Of a DNA stretch of 51,673 nucleotides, positions 1 through 6,596 are shown piece after piece. Under the pieces are notes generated by a model. That model was not told the DNA's origin. It did no database searches and saw only the letters and a program-made list of their open reading frames with translations. This DNA is from CAZWRV01 sp964636325 (GTDB lineage: Bacteria; Verrucomicrobiota; Lentisphaeria; Victivallales; GWF2-50-93): contig CAZWRV010000041.1 in the NCBI GenBank assembly GCA_964636325.1, positions 1 through 51,673 on the forward strand, given 5' to 3'. Positions within the stretch are counted from its first letter, which is position 1, and the number at the start of each line of letters is the position of its first letter. A program made the position numbers and the translations under genes.

Positions 1-282
1 GCATCTGGTCTTGCAGGAGAAGGACACGAACATGTCATACCCGCAGTCGTCGCAGTGGACTCTGGCGAAACCTTCCCTGAGATCGCCGCACTTGAGAAAC
101 TTCCCGACGGCCAAGGCGATGACCGGACGCCAGAACCCGTATCTCGGGCCGTAGCGCTGAGGATAAATGCGCTCGAACTCGTCGTAATGGGCGTCGACAA
201 TCCTCCAGAACGGCGAGGCGGACGGCTCGCGCCTGCGGTAGAATTCCGGAGCGGATGGACAGTTTTCCTGCGCGTGCGGCAT
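1..282 (-). CDS. IS91-family transposase, N-terminal part (runs off the window)
   Basis: Reading the minus strand from the ATG at 282 gives an open frame to the window edge, about 94 residues. It contains the pattern RVHCDDCGYDMFVSFSCKTRC, the zinc-binding CxxC...C...C block at the N-terminus of IS91/IS801-type Y2 rolling-circle transposases. In that family the block precedes the HUH/Y2 catalytic domain, which would lie outside the window. The start codon sits inside a near-perfect palindrome (279-312). Nothing is visibly broken in the part seen, but whether the gene is intact cannot be judged. Family assignment is by motif recognition only. Confidence 0.75.
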   Translation of the reverse strand, partial: MPHAQENCPSAPEFYRRREPSASPFWRIVDAHYDEFERIYPQRYGPRYGFWRPVIALAVGKFLKCGDLREGFARVHCDDCGYDMFVSFSCKTRC

Positions 283-312
283 GATAAGCTAATACATATT
301 AGCATATCATGC
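279..312. repeat. Palindrome overlapping the transposase start codon
   Basis: The arms GCATGATAAGCTAATA and TATTAGCATATCATGC pair at 15 of 16 positions around a 2-nt CA loop. The left arm contains the transposase ATG (280-282, minus strand). It could be a terminal secondary structure of the IS91-like element or a hairpin that limits translation of the transposase; the sequence does not decide between these. Confidence 0.7.
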
Positions 313-722
313 GACGCAAGACAGGAATGTGCTATTTCATGCCGAGGCAGAAATTCTTATCAGAAACTTTTAGAATTTTGCGTTGTGCAAAATATTCTCA
401 GCATCCGAAGAGGGAGATGGGGTTTCCGTAGGGGGAGGATTCGACAAGATCTTCAGGATGCTTTTCCGAGACACGGCGCGCCTTCTCGAGCACGTTCAGG
501 AAAGGCGCCATGGAGAAATGCACGGCCTCCGTTATCTCGTCGGCATCCGAAGAAAATGCCCATGTGGCTTTTCAGGGCGGGGCGCCGGAAATCTGAACTG
601 AAATACCTTCCGGGGGTCGGTATTTCACCACATTCTTATTTTCCACGGATCAGGATGTCTGAAATTAATCGTGAGCGGTGTTTCCGAAAAACGTTCTCGG
701 CACCCATCCCGTCTTCTACCTT
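313..722. other. Gene-poor stretch between transposase and amaP
   Basis: No convincing gene is visible. A minus-strand frame open from 571 to a stop at 398 reads (in part) HFSMAPFLNVLEKARRVSEK and could be a gene remnant; I do not recognise it. The bases around 319-330 (AGACAGGAATGT) match, as reverse complement, part of a hairpin at 46637-46652, suggesting a shared dispersed repeat. A hairpin at 600-626 is listed separately. Confidence 0.4.
600..626 (-). terminator. Possible terminator of the aroQ-acc-asp23-amaP operon
   Basis: GAAATACC and GGTATTTC form a perfect 8-bp stem with an 11-nt loop, about 100 nt downstream of the amaP stop on the minus strand. There is no T tract on that strand, so it is at best a weak intrinsic terminator or an mRNA-protecting hairpin. 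Confidence 0.3.
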
Positions 723-1193
723 CTACTCGACGCCGGCGGTCATGATCTTCTTGACTCGGATGTTGACGGTCTTGACGCACTCGATGTCGAAGCGGCTCTT
801 GAGGATTTCGAAGATCTTGTTCTGCAGCTGTTCGGATACCTTCAGCAGCTCCTCCTTGTCCTGTAGGACTACATGGAGGCTGATGGATATCGAATCCTTC
901 TCCCTGATGAGCAGGACCTTGTCGATGCGGACGTGGCCGAATGAGTCGGCGCAGCGCTCGACGAGGTTGCCTACGGCCGCGGCGGTTACGAAGACGTTTC
1001 CGCGGGGGCCGGGGATCGTGATGCCGTGGCATTTCCTTGAGTGGGCTGAGAAGAATATGAAGAGCAGCCTAGTGAGGATGGCGAGCACGAGGAAGACTGC
1101 GACGCCAGATATGAAGCCGACCTTGAACGAGAAGATGTTCTGGGAGTCCGACTCGAGCAGATATCTTCCGCAGCTTGTGAAGAAGTTGGACAT
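723..1193 (-). CDS. amaP: AmaP-like alkaline-shock membrane anchor protein
   Basis: A 156-residue protein with one clear membrane segment (about residues 24-50, rich in V/L/I/F), followed by a soluble C-terminal domain with alternating hydrophobic strands (KDSISISLHVVLQ, VKTVNIRVKKI) resembling the Asp23/AmaP fold. In Firmicutes AmaP anchors Asp23 to the membrane. Here it follows an Asp23 gene by only 3 nt, which is the main support for the name. It is the last gene of the minus-strand operon. The family is divergent, so the call rests on the combination of topology and neighbour. Confidence 0.7.
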   Translation of the reverse strand: MSNFFTSCGRYLLESDSQNIFSFKVGFISGVAVFLVLAILTRLLFIFFSAHSRKCHGITIPGPRGNVFVTAAAVGNLVERCADSFGHVRIDKVLLIREKDSISISLHVVLQDKEELLKVSEQLQNKIFEILKSRFDIECVKTVNIRVKKIMTAGVE

Positions 1194-1196
1194 GGC

Positions 1197-1628
1197 TTAA
1201 TTCTCCCCGTGCTCCTCTTCTACGGTTTCCTGGTCGTCGAGCTCCTGGACGATGACGTTGACCATGGAGACGGTCATGCCGGTCATCTTCTCGACCTCCT
1301 CGGAGACCGAGGACTGGACGTTTGACGCGACGGTCGGGACGTGCGAGCCGTAGGCGATGTTGATCTTCACGTCGATGGCGACGCTGTCCCCGTTGATGTT
1401 GACGTTTATGGCGCGGTCGCCGATCCTCTTGCTTCCGATGATCTCGGCTATGTTGTCCACCAGGGTGCTGCCGGCGAGCCTGACGACTCCGTTGACGCCG
1501 CAGGCGGCCCTGCGGACGATGGAGGCTATTACGTTCTCGTGGATTTTTATGACGCCCATCTCGGAGCCGTCGTCCTTCATGGCGCCGGGCATCCTGCTTG
1601 TGTGTAGTCTCTTCTTGAAATCCTTCAT
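1197..1628 (-). CDS. Asp23/Gls24 family envelope stress protein
   Basis: A 143-residue protein without signal peptide or membrane segment. The core (about residues 24-130) has family features: GVIKIHENVIASIVRRAA, GVNGVVRLAG, then alternating strands VNVNINGDSVAIDVKINIAYG and a final MVNVIVQELD strand. Asp23 proteins are cytosolic, abundant and membrane-tethered through AmaP. The next gene encodes an AmaP-like anchor, so the pair probably works as one module. In many bacteria asp23-type genes lie beside accB/accC, as here, which suggests a link with fatty-acid or envelope synthesis; the exact role is unknown. Confidence 0.88.
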   Translation of the reverse strand: MKDFKKRLHTSRMPGAMKDDGSEMGVIKIHENVIASIVRRAACGVNGVVRLAGSTLVDNIAEIIGSKRIGDRAINVNINGDSVAIDVKINIAYGSHVPTVASNVQSSVSEEVEKMTGMTVSMVNVIVQELDDQETVEEEHGEN

Positions 1629-1650
1629 TTTAATCCTCCAATTGTTGACG

Positions 1651-3024
1651 CTACTGGGCCGTAGTGGCGTTGTGGAACTGGCCGGAGTTGAGTATGCGCT
1701 CGATATAGCCGGTGTCGTATTTGCCCTCGTGGAAGTCGCCGGAGTTGACGATGAACTGCGTGAACGGTATGGATGTGTGGACGCCTTCGATGATGAACTC
1801 CTCCAGGGCTCGCTGGCACCTGAGTATGGCCTTCTGGCGGTTTTCCGCCCACACGATCAGCTTCGCGATCATGCTGTCGTAGTAGGGCGGGATGGTGCAG
1901 CCGGTGCAGACGTGCGAGTCCACCCTGACGCCCAGTCCGCCCGGCTGGTTGAACAGCGTGAGCTTCCCGGGGTTGGGGGAGAAGTTGTTGTAGGGGTTTT
2001 CGGCGTTGATCCGGCACTCGATGGCGTGCCCCTTGAACTGTATCTCCTTCTGCCTGAGCGTCATCTTTTCGCCCGAGGCGACGAGTATCTGCTGCTTGAC
2101 GAGGTCCATGCCCGTTACCATCTCGGTGACCGGGTGCTCCACCTGTATCCTCGTGTTCATCTCCATGAAGTAGTAGTTGTTGTTCCTGTCCACGAGGAAC
2201 TCGATCGTGCCGGCGTTGGTGTAGTTGACGGCCCTTGCGGCGCGGACGGCGGACTCGCCCATCCTCTTCCTCAGGTCGTTCGTCATTATTGGCGACGGGG
2301 ATTCCTCGATTAGCTTCTGGTGCCTGCGCTGTATGCTGCAGTCGCGCTCCCCGAGGTGGAGGATGTTGCCGTGCTTGTCGGCCATTATCTGGAACTCGAT
2401 GTGCCTGGGGTTCTCGATATATTTTTCGATGTAGACTCCGCCGTGCCCGAAGGCCCTTTCGGCCTCCGTCCTGGCGGCGTGGAAGCCCCTGACGAGGCTG
2501 GCGTCGTTGTGGGCGATGCGCATTCCCCTGCCTCCTCCGCCGGCGGCGGCCTTGATTATGACGGGGAATCCGAGCTTCCGTGCGATCTTCTTGGCCGTGC
2601 CTTCGTCGGCGACCTCGCCATCGCTTCCGGGCGTGGTGGGCACGCCGGCCTTCTTCATGCTCTCGCGGGCCTTCACCTTGTCGCCCATTGCGTTTATCTG
2701 CTCCGGGGTAGGTCCGATGAACTCGATGTTGCAGCTCCGGCACACGTCGGCGAAATGGGCGTTCTCGGCCAGGAAGCCGTATCCCGGATGAATCGCGTCC
2801 ACGTCGCATATCTCGGCGGCGCTTATGATCTGCTTGATGAGCAGGTAGCTTGACTGTGGGGCAGGGGGGCCGATGCAGACCGACTCGTCGGCGAAGCGCC
2901 TGTAGATGTTGTCGGCGTCGGCGGTGGAGTAGACCACGACCGTCTTGATCCCCATCTCCTTGCACGCCCGTATTATGCGCAGCGCTATTTCGCCGCGGTT
3001 GGCTATGAGTATCTTGTTGAACAT
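1651..3024 (-). CDS. accC: Acetyl-CoA carboxylase, biotin carboxylase subunit
   Basis: A 457-residue protein of normal AccC length. It carboxylates the biotin of AccB using ATP and bicarbonate, the first step of malonyl-CoA synthesis. Visible: the N-terminal KILIANRGEIALRIIRAC motif, the ATP-grasp glycine loop KAAAGGGGRGMRI (about residues 158-170), catalytic EMNTRIQVEHPVTE (about 289-302), and the C-terminal biotin-carboxylase domain (GHAIECRINAENP). The start is 28 nt downstream of the accB stop. The carboxyltransferase genes accA/accD are not in the window. Confidence 0.97.
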   Translation of the reverse strand: MFNKILIANRGEIALRIIRACKEMGIKTVVVYSTADADNIYRRFADESVCIGPPAPQSSYLLIKQIISAAEICDVDAIHPGYGFLAENAHFADVCRSCNIEFIGPTPEQINAMGDKVKARESMKKAGVPTTPGSDGEVADEGTAKKIARKLGFPVIIKAAAGGGGRGMRIAHNDASLVRGFHAARTEAERAFGHGGVYIEKYIENPRHIEFQIMADKHGNILHLGERDCSIQRRHQKLIEESPSPIMTNDLRKRMGESAVRAARAVNYTNAGTIEFLVDRNNNYYFMEMNTRIQVEHPVTEMVTGMDLVKQQILVASGEKMTLRQKEIQFKGHAIECRINAENPYNNFSPNPGKLTLFNQPGGLGVRVDSHVCTGCTIPPYYDSMIAKLIVWAENRQKAILRCQRALEEFIIEGVHTSIPFTQFIVNSGDFHEGKYDTGYIERILNSGQFHNATTAQ

Positions 3025-3052
3025 GGGTTGGGACCTGCGGAGCTTTGTGGGT

Positions 3053-3547
3053 TCATTCGAGGACGAAAAGCGGCTGGCCGAACTCGACAGGCTGGCCGTT
3101 CTCGACCAGGATTTCCTTGATGACGCCGGACTTCTCTGCCTTTATCTCGTTCATGACCTTCATCGCCTCTATTATGCACACGACCGTGTCGGGCGAGACA
3201 TGGGCGCCGATCTTGACGAAGGGTTCTGCGTCGGGCGCCGGCGCCCGGTAGAAGGTTCCGACTATCGGGGCGTCCACGGTGATCTTGCTGACCGGATTCT
3301 CGACCTTCTTCGGCTCGGCGGGAACCGGAGCCTTGCCGTTCTGGTCGGGGGATGGGGCGGCAGCGCCGTTCTGAGTGGCCGCGGGCGCCGGCATCTGCTG
3401 GATAACCGGCGGCGCTACGATATGCTGGCCCGGAATGTTGCTGCCCCTTCTTATGCAGAGGTGCATGTCCTCGGCCTCGATCTTGAATTCGGTCAGATCG
3501 TGCTCGGACATGAGTTCGACGATTGTTCTGATCTCATCTATTTTCAT
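3053..3547 (-). CDS. accB: Acetyl-CoA carboxylase biotin carboxyl carrier protein
   Basis: About 164 residues from the ATG at 3547, which overlaps the aroQ stop as ATGA and so is preferred over an upstream in-frame ATG lying inside aroQ. N-terminal helix MKIDEIRTIVELMSEHDLTE, a Pro/Ala-rich linker (about residues 55-85), then the biotinyl domain with the target lysine in EAMKVMNEI. It carries the biotin between AccC and the carboxyltransferase. The overlap with aroQ and closeness to accC indicate one operon with translational coupling. Confidence 0.95.
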   Translation of the reverse strand: MKIDEIRTIVELMSEHDLTEFKIEAEDMHLCIRRGSNIPGQHIVAPPVIQQMPAPAATQNGAAAPSPDQNGKAPVPAEPKKVENPVSKITVDAPIVGTFYRAPAPDAEPFVKIGAHVSPDTVVCIIEAMKVMNEIKAEKSGVIKEILVENGQPVEFGQPLFVLE

Positions 3548-3999
3548 TTCGCGGACCTTCTTTTGTTGCTGATTTTCCTTGCGAGGGCCCTCAGTGCCCA
3601 CTCATAGCCGTCCGTGCCCAGGCCGCATATCACGCCGGTGCACACGGACGCCGTCATCGACCTATGCCTGAACTCTTCCCTTTTGTAAACATTGCTTATA
3701 TGGACTTCGACTGCGGGCAGGGCCGCGGCCTCGAGCGCGTCGCGTATCGCCACGCTCGTGTGGGTGTATGCCGCAGGATTGATGACCACGCCGTCGAATC
3801 CATTCGCTGGAGCCGCCCCGAGCACCGAGACGATTTCGCCTTCGATGTCGCTCTGGAAGAAGACCACCTCGGCGTCGAGCTCGGCCGCGACCTTGCGCAG
3901 CCTCCTCTCGATGTCGGCGAGCGTCTCGCCCCCGTAGACTTCAGGCTTCCTTGTTCCAAGAAGCCTGAGGTTGGGCCCGTTTGCCACCAGGATCTTCAT
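3544..3999 (-). CDS. aroQ: 3-dehydroquinate dehydratase, type II
   Basis: A 151-residue type II enzyme converting 3-dehydroquinate to 3-dehydroshikimate in the shikimate pathway. Conserved blocks are present: GPNLRLLGTRKPEVYG at the N-terminus (catalytic Tyr loop), FFQSDIEGEIV, VINPAAYTHTSVAIRDAL, and EVHISNVYKREEFRH with the catalytic His just before. Family members normally have FFQSNxEG; here the Asn is Asp. A GGAG Shine-Dalgarno lies before the ATG. It is the first gene of the minus-strand operon and overlaps accB by 4 nt; this aroQ-accB-accC order is seen in many bacteria. Confidence 0.96.
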   Translation of the reverse strand: MKILVANGPNLRLLGTRKPEVYGGETLADIERRLRKVAAELDAEVVFFQSDIEGEIVSVLGAAPANGFDGVVINPAAYTHTSVAIRDALEAAALPAVEVHISNVYKREEFRHRSMTASVCTGVICGLGTDGYEWALRALARKISNKRRSAK

Positions 4000-4181
4000 C
4001 TTGCTCCGGCTTTTCCAGATTTGAAAAAAGCGACTTTGAGTTTGCAGGATTTGAAATTTAGCATGCGTCAGGGTTCCATGCCAGCAGGAATGGCGATTTT
4101 TCCGAATTTTGGGCTGCGAATCCTGGCGCAGACCAGTTCCGAACCTTGCATAGGCTCCCAGGAGGGTTAAATTCCGAATTT

Positions 4182-4209
4182 GTTATTCGTTATTGGTTAT
4201 CCGTCATCC
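4182..4209. repeat. Degenerate heptamer tandem repeat
   Basis: Four consecutive 7-nt units, GTTATTC, GTTATTG, GTTATCC, GTCATCC, in the divergent promoter region between aroQ and the SASA esterase gene. Function unknown. Confidence 0.6.
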
Positions 4210-4269
4210 GGCATTTATGCTGTAAAATTGAATAATACGATCGCTTTACAATATTGAGGGATAAAAGCC

Positions 4270-6135
4270 ATGGAAATATGCAACGGGCTTGTTGACGGGA
4301 TGGTTCTGCAGCGCAACGGCAGGAATGTGTGCGACGTGGAGGTTGCCGGAACCTGCGGGATCGGGGGGCCGGTTTCGGCCGTTGTGTCGGGGAAGGGGAT
4401 TGGCGCAGGGAAGAGGGAATTCAAGAGGATAGGTGTGGCCGGGGGCGGCAGGTTCAAGGCACGTCTCTCGGGGATTCCGGCCGGAGGCCCATATGAAATA
4501 CGTCTCCGGACGGACGGCTCTTCCGGCGAAACTGAGTCCGTCCTCGTGAAGGATGTCCTTGTGGGGGATGTCTGGATACTCGGAGGCCAGTCGAACATGC
4601 AGGGGTGCGGCCTCAGGCACAACCCTTTGAAGCCGCATCCGATGGTCCGCTGTTTCTACATGGACGACAAATGGCGCCCGGCCAAGGAAATCCTCCACAA
4701 CATGTGGGAATGCGTGGATCAGGCCCACGTAGACATCTGCGGAGGGACACGGCCGGCCAAGCCCGGGCCGAAATGGGGCACGGGCCCCGGGGTGTCCTTC
4801 GGTCAGCAGATGTACAAATATTTGAAGGTCCCGCAGGGCCTGCTCGCCTGCGCACACGGCGGCACCTCGATGTCTCAATGGGATCCCAGGCTCAAGTCCA
4901 AGGGGTCTTCCAGCCTCTACGGCGCAATGATGAGGAGGATACGCAAGAACGGCGGCAGGGTCGCCGGAATGATCTGGTACCAGGGGTGCAGCGACGCCAA
5001 CGCCGCCGCCGCCCCCCTCTATACCAAGCGAATGAAGGAGTTCGTCTCCCATCTCAGGCGCGACTGCGGCGATCCGGCCTTGCCGGTGGCCATGGTGCAG
5101 ATAGCCCGGGTATCAACCTGGGAGCGGTCGGCCTGCGTCCACTGGAACTCGATCCAGGATCAGCAGAGGCGGCTGCCGGAACACATCGGGAATCTCGCGG
5201 TCGTTCCCGCGATCGACTTGGAGCTGGACGACTGCATACATATCGGCGAGGAAGGTCAGAAGCGGCTCGGCCTCAGGCTGGCGCGCGCCATGAACGTCCT
5301 CCGCGAAGGCAGGAAGGCGGGCCTGCCTCCGATAACCTTGAAGAAGACGACCTACACCCACGTCCCATGCTCCATAACCGTCGAATTCGCCAACGTCGAG
5401 GGCGGGCTGAAGGCCGCAGGGCGCCCCTGGGGGTTCGAAGTCGTCGGGGGAGGCTCCGCCAGCGGCATCTACGACGTCAAGCTCAAGGGGAACAAGGCGT
5501 TGATCAGGTTCAGCATACAGGCGAACACCACGAGATTCAAGCTGCACTATGGATATGGGACAAATCCCTACTGCAATATCACCGACGGGGCCGACCGTTC
5601 GCTTCCAGTCTTCGGCCCGGTCGAGTTCGGCAAGGGCGAAGGCGCCACGATGGATTTCATCCGCAGGCTCCATGTCAGCGCTTTCCAGCCCTCGGCCGGC
5701 AAGCTTCACGGCCTCAAGCCCCCGGACGGGCTTGACACCTTGGTCAGCCCCAGGGAGTTCCCCGATTCGTTCTGCAGCATGCGAACTGAGATCGCCGCCC
5801 GTCCAGGTGAGGATCTTGTCCTGTGGTATGTCCTGCGCTTCCGCTGCCCCGAGCCAATGAGGCTTGCGGCGCTTGTAGGCTACGACGGGCCGTTCAAGGC
5901 ATGGATTGACGGCAGGCTCCTCCTGCATGACCCGAAAGGGACCAATCCGGCCGTCCCGGACTCGAAGACTTTGAGGTTTGCCGCGGCGCGCGGGGAGCAC
6001 AGGCTTGCCATGGCCCTCGGGACAAACGGCGGCAGGGCCTGGGGTATCTTCATAACCCTCCAGCGCTTCGACATTCCCAGGAAAATACTTCTCAGGGACG
6101 ATCCGTCCCTCTACAGGATGCCGGAGATACTTTAG
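4270..6135 (+). CDS. SASA-domain carbohydrate esterase (sialate O-acetylesterase-like)
   Basis: A 621-residue protein. The SASA-type SGNH hydrolase core is recognised by the nucleophile motif ILGGQSNMQG (about residues 104-113), a WYQGCSDA block (about 235) and the catalytic Asp/His pair in DDCIHIGEEGQKRLG (about 319-333). Such enzymes remove O-acetyl groups from sialic acids or plant and mucin glycans. The C-terminal ~170 residues look like a beta-sandwich accessory domain. I see no clear signal peptide, unusual for the family, so it may act in the cytoplasm or be exported in another way. The GAGGG at 4255 is a plausible ribosome site. No sugar-uptake genes flank it, so the natural substrate is unknown. 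Confidence 0.82.
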   Translation: MEICNGLVDGMVLQRNGRNVCDVEVAGTCGIGGPVSAVVSGKGIGAGKREFKRIGVAGGGRFKARLSGIPAGGPYEIRLRTDGSSGETESVLVKDVLVGDVWILGGQSNMQGCGLRHNPLKPHPMVRCFYMDDKWRPAKEILHNMWECVDQAHVDICGGTRPAKPGPKWGTGPGVSFGQQMYKYLKVPQGLLACAHGGTSMSQWDPRLKSKGSSSLYGAMMRRIRKNGGRVAGMIWYQGCSDANAAAAPLYTKRMKEFVSHLRRDCGDPALPVAMVQIARVSTWERSACVHWNSIQDQQRRLPEHIGNLAVVPAIDLELDDCIHIGEEGQKRLGLRLARAMNVLREGRKAGLPPITLKKTTYTHVPCSITVEFANVEGGLKAAGRPWGFEVVGGGSASGIYDVKLKGNKALIRFSIQANTTRFKLHYGYGTNPYCNITDGADRSLPVFGPVEFGKGEGATMDFIRRLHVSAFQPSAGKLHGLKPPDGLDTLVSPREFPDSFCSMRTEIAARPGEDLVLWYVLRFRCPEPMRLAALVGYDGPFKAWIDGRLLLHDPKGTNPAVPDSKTLRFAAARGEHRLAMALGTNGGRAWGIFITLQRFDIPRKILLRDDPSLYRMPEIL

Positions 6136-6213
6136 CGCAAAAAACATCCTCCGGCTTGTTATTCGGATTCGGCGGTGTATTTTTTCCAGCTTTTATTTTT
6201 TTCAGGAGTGCTT

Positions 6214-6591
6214 ATGCAAAGCCCAGATTTCATCCTGCCTTTGGCGCAGACCCAGGCCCAGGCGCCCAACGCCTTGGTCGCGATAGGCCCCATCATCATT
6301 TTTGCAGTAATGATATTCTTCCTCTTCAGATCCCAGCACAAGGAGGGCAAGAGGCGGCAGAAGATGATAGATGACATAAGGACGGGCGACAGAATCGTCA
6401 CTACGGGCGGCATAATCGGCGTCGTCGCCAACGTCAAGGAAAAGACCATCGTCGTCAAGATAGCCGACAACGTCAAGGTCGAGATCGTCAAGAGCGGCGT
6501 CGGCACCGTGCTCGAAAAGGAGGAGGCCGCGCAGACCAAGGACTCAGGCAAGGGCGACGCGAAGAATCCCGGCAAATATAACAAAGGATAA
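6214..6591 (+). CDS. yajC: Sec translocon accessory subunit YajC
   Basis: About 125 residues from the ATG at 6214, chosen because CAGGAG lies 7 nt upstream; an earlier in-frame ATG at 6175 lacks a good site. One membrane helix (about residues 18-38, IGPIIIFAVMIFFLFRSQHK) precedes the conserved soluble segment KRRQKMIDDIRTGDRIVTTG and GIIGVVANVKEKTIVVKIAD. YajC forms a complex with SecDF, encoded immediately downstream. The tail is Lys/Glu/Gly-rich and probably disordered. Confidence 0.95.
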   Translation: MQSPDFILPLAQTQAQAPNALVAIGPIIIFAVMIFFLFRSQHKEGKRRQKMIDDIRTGDRIVTTGGIIGVVANVKEKTIVVKIADNVKVEIVKSGVGTVLEKEEAAQTKDSGKGDAKNPGKYNKG

Positions 6592-6596
6592 TTATA

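Noticed and set aside
1625..2965. 446-codon minus-strand frame overlapping accC in another phase
   Set aside because: Arg/Pro/Gly-rich composition with no motifs; accC is certain in the neighbouring frame.
5113..6147. 344-codon minus-strand frame opposite the SASA esterase
   Set aside because: No motifs, opposite a gene with clear catalytic residues; typical of GC-rich antisense frames.
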